Assembly (NCBI GenBank): GCA_051746665.1
Contig: JBNJFG010000008.1
Location: forward strand, 1 to 50,579
Direction of reading: 5' to 3'
Source: Halanaerobium sp051746665
Lineage (GTDB): Bacteria > Bacillota > Halanaerobiia > Halanaerobiales > Halanaerobiaceae
Length of the DNA: 50,579 bases
Shown: piece after piece, positions 23,032 through 31,388 of the stretch
How positions within the stretch are numbered: the first letter of the stretch is position 1
Layout of the letters: every line of letters begins with the position of its first letter
Notes under the pieces: generated by a model
Database searches by the model: none
What the model was told of the DNA's origin: nothing
What the model saw: the letters and a program-made list of their open reading frames with translations, nothing else
Made by a program: the position numbers and the translations under genes

Positions 23032-23589
23032 ATGAGAGAACTATCTCTTCATATCTTAGATATTATTGAAAATTCTCGACGAGCAAATTCTGATTTGATT
23101 AAAATAGAAATTATTGAAATGCCTGATTCTGATCTACTCAAAATCATTATTGAAGATAATGGCAGTGGAATCAGCAAAGAAAAATTAAAGAAAATTACTG
23201 ATCCCTTTATAACTTCAAGAACAACTAGAGATGTAGGTCTTGGTATTTCTTTATTTAAATCAGCCGCTGAAAGTTGTGGTGGAGATTTAGATATACAATC
23301 AAAAATTGGTGAAGGAACAAAGGTTGAAGTAGATTTTGAATATAATCATATTGACCGAGCACCACTGGGTGATATTACAACTACTTTAAGTAATTTTATA
23401 GCTACAAATGGAGAAGAAGTAGATATAGTTTATCAGCATCAATATAACGATAAAACTTTTAGTTTTGACAGCAGAAAAATTAAATCTGAATTAGATGATG
23501 TATCTATTCAGTCTAGACAGGTTACTGCCTGGATTAGAGAATATATTGGAGAAAATTTGAAAGAAATACGCGGAGGTGAAGCTTTTTAA
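23032..23589 (+). CDS. HATPase (histidine-kinase-like ATPase) protein of the hydrogenase operon
   Basis: A 185-aa protein with a GHKL ATPase domain in residues 1-105: N-box HILDIIENSRRA, G1 EDNGSGISKEKL, G2 DVGLGISLFKSAAESCGG and the G3-like GEGTKVEV. A roughly 80-residue C-terminal extension (from HIDRAPLGD) has no known domain that I recognise. There is no sensor region or phospho-accepting histidine domain. It starts one base after hydC and shares the stop/start TAATG with the next gene. It could regulate or phosphorylate a partner in response to H2 or NADH status; that is inference. Confidence 0.8.
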   Translation: MRELSLHILDIIENSRRANSDLIKIEIIEMPDSDLLKIIIEDNGSGISKEKLKKITDPFITSRTTRDVGLGISLFKSAAESCGGDLDIQSKIGEGTKVEVDFEYNHIDRAPLGDITTTLSNFIATNGEEVDIVYQHQYNDKTFSFDSRKIKSELDDVSIQSRQVTAWIREYIGENLKEIRGGEAF

Positions 23590-23948
23590 TGAAATCTTTA
23601 AGCGAATTAAAAGAACTTAGAAATAAAGTCCAGAAGGAAATGAAAAAGCGTGATCAGGGAACAAGAGCTGAAATAATTGTAGGAATGGGAACCTGTGGTA
23701 TTGCAGCAGGTGCTAGAGATATTTTAAAAGCTGTATTAGCAGAAGTTGAAAAACGTGACTTGGATGTTAGAGTTACTCAAACAGGATGTATTGGTATGTG
23801 TGAAAAAGAACCGTTAATTGATGTTAAACTTCCTGGTAAAGAAAAAATTACTTATGGAAACTTAAGTAAAGCTGATGTCCAAAAAATAATTTCAGAGCAT
23901 GTAGTTAATGGTAACGTAGTTACAGATTTAGTAATCGCCAGACATTAA
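23589..23948 (+). CDS. hndB: HndB-like [2Fe-2S] ferredoxin-domain protein
   Basis: A 119-aa thioredoxin-like ferredoxin with cysteines in GMGTCGIAAGA (one) and QTGCIGMCEKEP (two), the pattern seen in HndB and in the N-terminus of HydB-type subunits. Only three cluster cysteines are evident in these two motifs, so cluster binding may be altered or absent. ATG 23589 overlaps the previous stop by one base. It is probably an accessory subunit of the NAD(P)-linked hydrogenase, although some active complexes work without it. Confidence 0.82.
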   Translation: MKSLSELKELRNKVQKEMKKRDQGTRAEIIVGMGTCGIAAGARDILKAVLAEVEKRDLDVRVTQTGCIGMCEKEPLIDVKLPGKEKITYGNLSKADVQKIISEHVVNGNVVTDLVIARH

Positions 23949-23975
23949 TAACAATAATAAAGGAGGCACTTGTAA

Positions 23976-25778
23976 ATGAAGGATACTATTTATCGTTCCC
24001 ATGTATTAATTTGTACAGGAACAGGATGTGTATCATCTGGAGCTAAGACCATAAAAGAGTCTTTAGAAGAGGAATTAGCTGCAAATGATTTAAGTAATGA
24101 AATAAAAATTGTAGAAACTGGATGTCATGGATTTTGTGAAAAAGGTCCAATAATGATTGTTTATCCAGAAGGAGTATTTTACTGTGAGCTGGAGTCAGAT
24201 GACGTAGCAGAGATTGTAGAAGAGCATCTACTAAAAGGAAGAACTGTAGAAAGATTACTATTTACAGAACCAATGACTGAAGAAAACATTCCATCTTATC
24301 AGGATATTGCTTTTTATAAAAAACAGCAGCGGATTGCTTTAGCCAACTGTGGCCAAATTGATCCGGAAGATATAGATGAATATATTGCTCTGGGAGGATA
24401 TGAAGCAGCTGGTAAAGCTTTAAGTGAAATGGAACCCCAGGAAGTAGTTGATACTGTAAAAGATTCTGGTCTTCGCGGTCGTGGTGGAGGGGGTTTTCCT
24501 ACAGGATTAAAATGGCAGTTTGCTAAAAACTCTGAAAGTGATAAAAAATATTTGATCTGTAATGCTGATGAGGGAGACCCCGGTGCATTTATGGACCGCA
24601 GTATTTTAGAAGGAGATCCACATAGAATAATAGAAGGTATGCTTGTTGGCGCCTATGCTATTGGAGCTGATGAAGGATATGTTTATGTTAGAGCAGAATA
24701 TCCACTTGCAATTAAACGTCTGCAAAAAGCTATAGAAGATGCTGAAGAATATGGTTTATTAGGTGAAGATATTTTCAGCAGTGGCTTTAATTTTAAACTA
24801 CATATTAAAAAAGGAGCTGGAGCTTTTGTATGTGGTGAGGAAACTGCTTTAATGAACTCTATTGAAGGTAAAAGAGGTATGCCTACACCAAGACCCCCTT
24901 ATCCAGCAGTTAGAGGTTTATGGGGCAAGCCTACCAATATAAATAATGTAGAGACATATGCAAATATTCCCTATATTATCACTGAGGGTGCAGATAACTT
25001 TTCAGCTATTGGTACAGAAGGAAGTTCAGGTACAAAAGTTTTTGCTTTAACTGGAAAAATCAATAATACTGGTTTAGTTGAAGTACCAATGGGTACAACA
25101 CTAAATGAAGTTATTTTCGAAATTGGTGGTGGCTTAGGAGACGGCAAAAAATTCAAAGCTGTTCAAACAGGTGGGCCATCAGGTGGATGTCTGCCAGAAG
25201 ATTATTTAGATCTTCCAATTGATTATGATTCCTTACTTGATGCTGGAACTATGATGGGTTCCGGAGGTATGGTTGTTATGGATGAAGATTCATGTATGGT
25301 AGATGTAGCTAAATTCTTCTTAAATTTTACTCAGAGCGAATCCTGTGGTAAATGTACACCCTGCCGTGAAGGAACAAAAAGAATGTTAGAAATACTAACT
25401 AGAATTACTGAAGGTGAAGGTAAAGACGGCGATATTGAATTATTGTTAGAATTAGGAGAACATATTAAAAGCACTTCTCTTTGTGGTCTAGGACAGTCAG
25501 CTCCTAATCCAGTAATAAGTACAATTAGATATTTCCGTGATGAATATGAAGCTCATATCCATGATCATAACTGTCCAGCTGGTGCTTGTACTGATTTAGC
25601 TGGTGCCTATGTCATTGATGAAGAAGCCTGTATTGGTTGTAGTAAATGTGCTAAAGTATGTCCTGTAGATGCAATTAGTGGAGAAATAAAGAGTCCATTT
25701 ACAATAGATCCTGATGTTTGTATTGCCTGTGGAGCTTGTGAACCAGAATGTCCTGTAGATGCAATTTCACAGGGATAA
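23976..25778 (+). CDS. hydB: NADH-dependent [FeFe] hydrogenase subunit HydB/HndC (NuoF-like)
   Basis: This is the flavin- and NAD-binding subunit, thought to be the bifurcation site between NADH and ferredoxin. The 600-aa protein has an N-terminal thioredoxin-like [2Fe-2S] domain (about 1-90: CTGTGCVSSGA, ETGCHGFCEKGP) and the NuoF core with GLRGRGGGGFPTGLKW (NAD), CNADEGDPGAFMDR, and ESCGKCTPCREGTKRM...CGLG for a [4Fe-4S]. A C-terminal pair of ferredoxin motifs (CIGCSKCAKVCP, CIACGACEPECP) completes it. ATG 23976 follows AAAGGAGG. It lies between HndB and HydA in the standard order. Confidence 0.97.
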   Translation: MKDTIYRSHVLICTGTGCVSSGAKTIKESLEEELAANDLSNEIKIVETGCHGFCEKGPIMIVYPEGVFYCELESDDVAEIVEEHLLKGRTVERLLFTEPMTEENIPSYQDIAFYKKQQRIALANCGQIDPEDIDEYIALGGYEAAGKALSEMEPQEVVDTVKDSGLRGRGGGGFPTGLKWQFAKNSESDKKYLICNADEGDPGAFMDRSILEGDPHRIIEGMLVGAYAIGADEGYVYVRAEYPLAIKRLQKAIEDAEEYGLLGEDIFSSGFNFKLHIKKGAGAFVCGEETALMNSIEGKRGMPTPRPPYPAVRGLWGKPTNINNVETYANIPYIITEGADNFSAIGTEGSSGTKVFALTGKINNTGLVEVPMGTTLNEVIFEIGGGLGDGKKFKAVQTGGPSGGCLPEDYLDLPIDYDSLLDAGTMMGSGGMVVMDEDSCMVDVAKFFLNFTQSESCGKCTPCREGTKRMLEILTRITEGEGKDGDIELLLELGEHIKSTSLCGLGQSAPNPVISTIRYFRDEYEAHIHDHNCPAGACTDLAGAYVIDEEACIGCSKCAKVCPVDAISGEIKSPFTIDPDVCIACGACEPECPVDAISQG

Positions 25779-25802
25779 ACTCTTATAATAGGAGGGAAAT
25801 TA

Positions 25803-27524
25803 ATGAGCAAAGTTAAACTTACAATAGATGAACAGATTGTAGAAGTTGAAGAAGATAGTACTTTATTAGAAGCAGCGAAAAAGATTGGTGTGGATATTCC
25901 TATTTTATGTTATCATCCTGATTTAAGTCTGCATGGTGCCTGTAGAGTTTGTGTGGTTGAAGATGAAGAAAGCGGAAACTTACTTGCTTCCTGTGCTACA
26001 CCGGTTAGGGATGGAATGTCAATTAATACTAGAAGCATGAAGGCTAGAAAAGCAAGAAGAAGAAATGTAGAATTACTGCTTGCAAATCACCCTAATGATT
26101 GTCTTGGGTGTGACCGTAATGGTAATTGTGAACTTCAGGATTTAACATATAAGTTAGGAATTAAATCTGAAGATGTAGCAAAATTTGCGGGTGAGCAAAG
26201 TGAATATGAACTAGATACAGTAGGACCAGCTTTAAAGAGAGATCCAAATAAATGTATTCTCTGTGGCCGCTGTGTAAGAATTTGTGAAGAAGTTCAAGGG
26301 GTTTCTGCTCTGCAGTTTACTGATCGAGGTTTTAATTCAATAGTAACTACTGCCTTTGATTTACCTCAGGCAGAAATTAACTGTGTTAACTGTGGCCAGT
26401 GTGCAACAGTATGTCCGGTTGGAGCAATTACTGAATTTAGTGAAATAGATAAAGTTTGGGCTGCTCTTGAAGATGATGATAAACATGTTTTAGTTCAAAC
26501 CGCTCCTTCTATCCAGGCTACATTAGGAGAAGAATTTGGAATGGAAACTGGAACAATTGTTACTGGTAAAATGGTTGCAGCATTAAGAAGGTTTGGTTTT
26601 GATAAGGTATTCTCAACTGATTTTGCAGCTGATCTGACTATTTTAGAAGAAGGTAGTGAATTCTTAAAGAAATTAAATGGAGAGGGAGAATTACCACATA
26701 TTACTTCCTGCTGTCCAGGTTGGGTAAAAGGTGCTGAACATAATTTCCCAGATCTACTTAAACATTTATCATCCGCAAAATCACCAATGCAGATGTTTTC
26801 TGCTTTAAGTAAAACTTATTATCCAGATCAAACGGGTGTTGATCCAGCAAAAATATATACAGTGGCAATAATGCCCTGTACAGCTAAAAAGTTTGAAAAA
26901 GATAGAGAAGAAATTAATGGATCTGATTTTAAAGATACAGATGCAGTTTTAACTACTAGAGAATTTGCCAGAATGATCAAAGAGATGGGTATTGATTTCA
27001 CTTCTCTTCCAGATGAAGATTTTGATGAATTGATGGGAGTTTCAACTGGTGCCGGTTCTATTTTCGGTACGACTGGTGGAGTTGCAGAGGCTGCTGTTAG
27101 ATCAGTAAAAGAAAAATTAACTGGTGAGCCTTTAGAAAGACTTAATTTAGGTTTTAGAGGAATTAATAAGGCTGAGGTCAGGATTGGAGATCGACTCATA
27201 AAAGTAGGTATTGCAAATGGTTTCAGTAATGCTCAGAAACTTTTAGAAAAAGTAAGAACAGGAGAATGTGATTTAGATTTCATTGAAATTATGGCCTGTC
27301 CTCATGGTTGTGTTGGTGGTGGTGGTCAGCCACGTCCAGCTACAGATGAAAAGAAGGATAAACGAGGCGAAGCATTAGCAAATATTGATAATGCAAGTAA
27401 GATTAGAAAATCACATGAAAATCCTCAAATCCTCAAATTATATGAAGAATTTTTAGGTGAACCGTTAGGTGGAGAATCACATCACCTTTTACACACAAAA
27501 TATAAAGCAAGACCTAAAAATTAA
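25803..27524 (+). CDS. hydA: NADH-dependent [FeFe] hydrogenase catalytic subunit HydA/HndD
   Basis: The catalytic subunit that makes or oxidises H2. The 573-aa protein has an N-terminal [2Fe-2S] domain (CYHPDLSLHGACRVC), a His-ligated cluster segment (HPNDCLGCDRNGNCELQ) and two [4Fe-4S] motifs (CILCGRCVRICEE, CVNCGQCATVCPVG). The H-cluster domain has all three canonical signatures: TSCCPGW, MPCTAKKFE and MACPHGCVGGGGQP. Every active-site cysteine is present, unlike the HydS-like paralogue upstream. ATG 25803 follows AGGAGGG. It ends the operon and is followed by a strong terminator. No maturases (HydE, HydF, HydG) are in the window. Confidence 0.98.
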   Translation: MSKVKLTIDEQIVEVEEDSTLLEAAKKIGVDIPILCYHPDLSLHGACRVCVVEDEESGNLLASCATPVRDGMSINTRSMKARKARRRNVELLLANHPNDCLGCDRNGNCELQDLTYKLGIKSEDVAKFAGEQSEYELDTVGPALKRDPNKCILCGRCVRICEEVQGVSALQFTDRGFNSIVTTAFDLPQAEINCVNCGQCATVCPVGAITEFSEIDKVWAALEDDDKHVLVQTAPSIQATLGEEFGMETGTIVTGKMVAALRRFGFDKVFSTDFAADLTILEEGSEFLKKLNGEGELPHITSCCPGWVKGAEHNFPDLLKHLSSAKSPMQMFSALSKTYYPDQTGVDPAKIYTVAIMPCTAKKFEKDREEINGSDFKDTDAVLTTREFARMIKEMGIDFTSLPDEDFDELMGVSTGAGSIFGTTGGVAEAAVRSVKEKLTGEPLERLNLGFRGINKAEVRIGDRLIKVGIANGFSNAQKLLEKVRTGECDLDFIEIMACPHGCVGGGGQPRPATDEKKDKRGEALANIDNASKIRKSHENPQILKLYEEFLGEPLGGESHHLLHTKYKARPKN

Positions 27525-27556
27525 AGAAATAATACCAATAATAAATTAAGATTATC

Positions 27557-27597
27557 AAAAACCGTTCTGAGTAAATTTTATCAGGACGGTTTTTTTG
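27557..27597 (+). terminator. Rho-independent terminator of the hydrogenase operon
   Basis: AACCGTTCTGA (27560-27570) pairs with TCAGGACGGTT (27581-27591) with one GU pair and a 10-nt loop, followed by seven T. Confidence 0.93.
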
Positions 27598-27633
27598 ATT
27601 TATGATAGAAAACACTGGATATTATAGCTTATC

Positions 27634-27662
27634 TTGACAAAAAAACTTAAATTAAGTATAAT
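27634..27662 (+). promoter_or_regulatory. Perfect consensus promoter for the GlcNAc PTS gene, with operator-like repeat
   Basis: TTGACA (27634-27639), 17 nt, TATAAT (27657-27662). The overlapping imperfect palindrome at 27661-27678 (ATTAAATGTAGACTTAAT, 7 of 9 pairs) covers the start site. Such a strong promoter would need repression, which fits an operator here. The remaining leader to 27778 (about 110 nt) contains TCAGA/TCTGA around 27735 but no recognisable riboswitch or RAT. Confidence 0.75.
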
Positions 27663-27778
27663 TAAATGTAGACTTAATATTCATAATATTATATATTCAA
27701 GGGTTTATATTTAAAAAGTAGCAATAGGCCATCAGAATATCTGAATTTAATTCTAAAAAAACAGGGAAGGTGATTTAA

Positions 27779-29221
27779 TTGAAAAAAGTATTTTCTCAAT
27801 TACAGCGTATAGGTAAATCATTGATGCTTCCGATCGCCGTTTTACCTGCGGCTGCTCTTTTACTCAGACTGGGTGCTGGTGATGTTTTTGACATTCCTTT
27901 TGTAATGGCTGCTGGTTCTGCAATTTTTGATAATTTGGCTTTATTATTTGGTATTGGTGTTGCAGTTGGGATAGCTCATGACAGCTCGGGATCTGCAGGT
28001 TTAGCAGGTGCAGTAGGTTATCTGGTGATTACAAATGGAACTCAGGCAATTAATTCAGATATTAATATGGGAGTATTGGCTGGAATTATCGGTGGTTTAA
28101 CAGCCGGAGCACTTTATAATCGCTATCATGATATTCAATTACCAGATTTCTTGGGATTTTTTGGTGGCCGTCGTTTTGTACCAATTGTAACTGGTGCTGC
28201 AGCTGTTGTTTTAGCAGGGTTATTTGGTTTTATCTGGCCCCCAATTCAGGATGCTATTCAAATTGCAGGTCAATGGATAATTGATGCAGGTGCAGTAGGA
28301 GTATTTGTCTATGGAGTTTTAAATCGTCTATTAATTCCACTTGGTCTTCATCATGTTCTTAATAGTTTTATCTGGTTTGTATTTGGTGAGTTCACAACTG
28401 CTGCTGGAGAAGTTGTAACTGGTGACCTTTCGCGTTTCTTTGCTGGCGATCCATCTGCGGGATTTTTCATGTCAGGCTTTTTCCCGATGATGATGTTTGG
28501 TTTACCAGCTGCCGCGCTAGCAATGTACCATGCTGCTAAACCTGAAAATAAAGCAGCAGTTTCCGGTATCTTTTTAAGTGTTGGATTAACCTCTTTCTTG
28601 ACTGGGATTACAGAACCAATTGAATTTGCATTTATGTTCTTAGCACCAGTATTATATGTTATTCACGCAATTTTGACTGGTTTATCATTAGTAGCAACTT
28701 ATATTTTGGGAATTCAGCATGGTTTTGGTTTTTCTGCTGGTGCAATTGATTACTTCTTAAACTATGGACTTGGAACCCGACCGATAATGATTATTCCGCT
28801 GGGAATTGCATTTTTTGCAATTTATTATTTCTTATTCCGCTTTGCTATTCAAAAATTTAATATTCCAACTCCAGGTCGTTTGGATGATGAATCGGCTGGA
28901 TCTGATCATAGCGTAATGCCTGAATCACAGCAGAAAAAACAGGATTCATCAGCAAACCGCAGTGCTGGCAAAAATAAGCCAAAGGCTTATATTGAAGCAC
29001 TTGGTGGTAAGGATAATATTAAAAGCGTAGAGTCCTGTATTACTAGATTGCGGCTTGAACTTGAAGATACAGCTAAGATTGATGAAAAAACACTTAAAAA
29101 TCTTGGAGCAACTGGAGTTTTGACCGCGAATAAAAATAATGCCCAGGTTGTAGTTGGAACTAAAGCTGAAATGATTGCTGATGATATAAAGAAGGAATTG
29201 AAAATAATGCAGCAAGAATAA
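27779..29221 (+). CDS. nagE: PTS system N-acetylglucosamine-type IICB component
   Basis: It imports and phosphorylates N-acetylglucosamine. The 480-aa protein starts with LMLPIAVLPAAALLLRLG, continues with the NagE-like IFDNLALLFGIGVAVG and LPDFLGFFGGRRFVPI, and has LLIPLGLHHVLNS, MFGLPAAALAMY and TGITEPIEF. The last is the IIC sugar-site GITEP motif. A linker (about 370-400) leads to a IIB domain with the phosphocysteine in ESCITRLRL (C420). No IIA is fused; the IIA at 33040 could serve it. The start is TTG 27779. Specificity for GlcNAc over glucose is inferred from close resemblance to NagE. Confidence 0.9.
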   Translation: MKKVFSQLQRIGKSLMLPIAVLPAAALLLRLGAGDVFDIPFVMAAGSAIFDNLALLFGIGVAVGIAHDSSGSAGLAGAVGYLVITNGTQAINSDINMGVLAGIIGGLTAGALYNRYHDIQLPDFLGFFGGRRFVPIVTGAAAVVLAGLFGFIWPPIQDAIQIAGQWIIDAGAVGVFVYGVLNRLLIPLGLHHVLNSFIWFVFGEFTTAAGEVVTGDLSRFFAGDPSAGFFMSGFFPMMMFGLPAAALAMYHAAKPENKAAVSGIFLSVGLTSFLTGITEPIEFAFMFLAPVLYVIHAILTGLSLVATYILGIQHGFGFSAGAIDYFLNYGLGTRPIMIIPLGIAFFAIYYFLFRFAIQKFNIPTPGRLDDESAGSDHSVMPESQQKKQDSSANRSAGKNKPKAYIEALGGKDNIKSVESCITRLRLELEDTAKIDEKTLKNLGATGVLTANKNNAQVVVGTKAEMIADDIKKELKIMQQE

Positions 29222-29254
29222 CAAGAAATTATTTGTTTTATAAGTTAAATAAGC

Positions 29255-29282
29255 AGCCGGGGTTTTAACTCCGGCTTTCTTC
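29255..29282 (+). terminator. Rho-independent terminator after the GlcNAc PTS gene
   Basis: AGCCGGGG (29255-29262) pairs with CTCCGGCT (29269-29276) with one GU pair and a 6-nt loop, followed by TTTCTTCTTG. The T-run is broken, so some readthrough to the next gene is likely. Confidence 0.75.
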
Positions 29283-29324
29283 TTGTTTATAAAAATTAAT
29301 CAAAATAGAAAGTTGGGATAAATC

Positions 29325-30230
29325 ATGGTCAAAAGAATTTTAAGTTCTACTTCATCTGAACTGTTAAATTATAATAAATCAGAATTGCTGCAGTCAATTA
29401 AATTATCAGAAGGAAGAACTATTGTCTCAGAGATAATAGCTAAAGAATCTTTGTTTAAAGATTTAAGTAATGCAGAAGTAGCAGCAGCATTTGGAGCAGA
29501 TATTTTACTATTAAACTTATTTGATCTTAAGCAGCCTCAATTTAAAAATATAGAAAAAGAAAATGCTGTTGAAATAGTAGAAGAATTAAAAAGATTATGT
29601 GGCCGCCCACTTGGAATCAATTTAGAGCCGGTGAGTAAAGATAATGAGTTAAAAGATGATTTTATAAAATTAAGTTCCGGCCGCAGGGCAACTTTAAAAA
29701 ATATTGAAAGAGCAGTTGAGGCTGGTTTTAATATGATTACTTTTACCGGTAATCCATCTGTTGGTGTCAGCAATCAGGCAATAATAGAGTCTGTTAAACT
29801 TGCAGATAAAAATTTTGGGGATCAAATTATAATTACTGCTGGTAAAATGCATATGGCAGGAATAGATGAAGAGTATTTAGCAGCTAAATATATCGATTCT
29901 TTAATAACAGCTGGTACTGATATTATCCTTCTGCCTGCACCTGGTACAGTTCCTGGAATTGATTTAAACTCACTTAAAGAAATAATTAAGTTAATTCATA
30001 ATCGAGGCAAGTTAGCTTTGACTGCAATTGGTACTTCACAAGAGAGTTCTGATTCTGAGACAATTAGAGAGATTGCTATGATGAGTAAAATGGCCGGAGC
30101 AGACATCCAGCATATTGGGGATGCAGGCTATGGGGGTATAGCTTTACCTGAAAATATTTTAAGCCTATCTAAAACTATTAGAGGTAGAAGACATAGCTAT
30201 CGTCGAATGGCTCTTTCCATTAATAGGTAA
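29325..30230 (+). CDS. Uncharacterised TIM-barrel-like protein linked to the PTS genes
   Basis: A 301-aa soluble protein with alternating beta-alpha pattern. Motifs such as GADILLLNLFDL, GRPLGINLEPV, GFNMITFTGNPSVGVSN, ITAGKMHMAG, LLPAPGTVPGID, ALTAIGTSQES and HIGDAGYGGIALP suggest a TIM barrel with phosphate- or metal-binding loops. I recall similar proteins beside PTS transporters in Firmicutes, sometimes labelled loosely as PEP phosphonomutase or haloacid dehalogenase, but I cannot assign a reaction. Processing of a sugar phosphate from the neighbouring PTS is plausible. ATG 29325 has only a weak SD, so coupling to upstream readthrough is possible. Confidence 0.6.
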   Translation: MVKRILSSTSSELLNYNKSELLQSIKLSEGRTIVSEIIAKESLFKDLSNAEVAAAFGADILLLNLFDLKQPQFKNIEKENAVEIVEELKRLCGRPLGINLEPVSKDNELKDDFIKLSSGRRATLKNIERAVEAGFNMITFTGNPSVGVSNQAIIESVKLADKNFGDQIIITAGKMHMAGIDEEYLAAKYIDSLITAGTDIILLPAPGTVPGIDLNSLKEIIKLIHNRGKLALTAIGTSQESSDSETIREIAMMSKMAGADIQHIGDAGYGGIALPENILSLSKTIRGRRHSYRRMALSINR

Positions 30231-30314
30231 AGCACGGTAATCATTTGATTTGATTGAGCTATATTTCTGAATATTATTAATATCTTAAGAGCTAATTTTT
30301 ATTTGCAAAAATAC

Positions 30315-30343
30315 TTGAAATAGTTTATAAATACTGTTATTAT
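30315..30343 (+). promoter_or_regulatory. Promoter of the antiterminator gene
   Basis: TTGAAA (30315-30320), 17 nt, TATTAT (30338-30343), with TG at 30335-30336 (extended -10). It places the RNA start near 30350, directly upstream of the first RAT site. Confidence 0.7.
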
Positions 30344-30366
30344 AAAAGAAATGAATAATTTTCAGA

Positions 30367-30447
30367 GTGTAACTGTTAAATCAGGCATAATCTAGAGGGG
30401 GATATTTTTAATTAAGCTATATATCTTTTTCTGGATTTTATTATTTT
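30367..30447 (+). promoter_or_regulatory. RAT site and overlapping attenuator upstream of the antiterminator gene
   Basis: The 21-nt RAT (30367-30387) has ACTG...ATCAGGCA as its core and differs from the second RAT at 31389 by one base. A 15-bp hairpin follows: TCTAGAGGGGGATAT (30391-30405) with ATATCTTTTTCTGGA (30421-30435), five GU wobbles, then TTTTATTATTTT. It is a weak, conditional terminator by appearance, and it suggests that the antiterminator controls its own gene. Confidence 0.75.
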
Positions 30448-30499
30448 AAATTTATTTTGCCAGCAATATTTATTTTTTATTTCTTTTGAGGAGGCTTAT

Positions 30500-31357
30500 A
30501 TGGCTGAAGCTGAAAAATTTGTTGTAAAAAAAATATTCAATAATAATGTTATTCTGGCAGAAAAAAATTCTGCTGCAGGGGAACTTATTTTTGTTGGTAA
30601 AGGTATTGGATTTTCCCGCAGAGCAGGAGATAAGGTTCTTAGATCAGAACTTAAAATTGATAAAGAGTTTTCTCCTATTGAAGGAGAAAAAAGAGAAAAT
30701 TATATTCAGTTATTAGAAGAGGTTGACAGTAAGGTGATTGGAGTAACTGAAGAAATAATAGCAATGGTTAGTTCAGAATTAGATGAAGAATTGAATCAAC
30801 ATATTAGAATTGGTCTTACTGATCATATTGCTTTTTCCTTAAAAAGGATTCAGGATGGTATTGAAGTAGCAAATCCTTTTTTGGCAGAAACAAGAACTCT
30901 TTATAACGAAGAATATAGGCTGGCAGAAAAAGCTGTGCAAATGTTATCAGAACGATTTGAAATTGAAATTCCAGAAAGTGAAATAGGATTTATAACATTT
31001 CACATTCATGGAGCTAGAAATGAAAAAGGAATTTCCAAAACTTTAAAGAACACTTCAGTAATTAAAGAATTGGTAACAGAAGTGGAAGCTGAACTGGGGC
31101 AAAAATTAAGTTATGAGAGCTTAAATTATGCACGTTTAGTAAATCATTTACGTTTTGCTCTTGAAAGAATTGAAACAAATTCTTCCAATCCAAATCCGCT
31201 TTTAGAAAATATAAAAGAGAACTTTAGTTTTTCTTTTAAAATAGCAGAAAAACTTGCAAAAATAATTGAAGATAAATTTAATTCTAAGGTCCCTGAGGCA
31301 GAAAAAGGATATTTAGCCTTACATCTTCAGAGATTGAAAAGAGATTTTGAATTATAA
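30500..31357 (+). CDS. glcT: BglG-family transcriptional antiterminator (GlcT-like)
   Basis: An RNA-binding antiterminator regulated by PTS phosphorylation. The 285-aa protein has an N-terminal CAT RNA-binding domain (about 1-62: FVVKKIFNNNVILAE, ELIFVGKGIGFSRRAGD), then PRD1 (about 72-172, with LTDHIAFSLKR and ITFHIHGARN) and PRD2 (about 178-285, with LVNHLRFALERI and YLALHLQRL), each holding two conserved histidines. Without sugar, the PTS EIIB would phosphorylate PRD1 and block it. Its own leader and that of ptsG carry near-identical RAT sites, so these are its likely targets. The specific name GlcT rests on this context. Confidence 0.9.
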   Translation: MAEAEKFVVKKIFNNNVILAEKNSAAGELIFVGKGIGFSRRAGDKVLRSELKIDKEFSPIEGEKRENYIQLLEEVDSKVIGVTEEIIAMVSSELDEELNQHIRIGLTDHIAFSLKRIQDGIEVANPFLAETRTLYNEEYRLAEKAVQMLSERFEIEIPESEIGFITFHIHGARNEKGISKTLKNTSVIKELVTEVEAELGQKLSYESLNYARLVNHLRFALERIETNSSNPNPLLENIKENFSFSFKIAEKLAKIIEDKFNSKVPEAEKGYLALHLQRLKRDFEL

Positions 31358-31388
31358 AATCAAATATAGATAAATATATTAATTTGGC

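Noticed and set aside
26828..27199. Minus-strand open frame of 123 codons opposite hydA
   Set aside because: It lies wholly within the hydrogenase catalytic gene, with low-complexity hydrophobic/serine composition typical of a shadow frame.
27663..27778. A RAT or riboswitch in the leader of the GlcNAc PTS gene
   Set aside because: The ACTG...ATCAGGCA core is absent and no terminator follows; only a short TCAGA/TCTGA repeat is visible.
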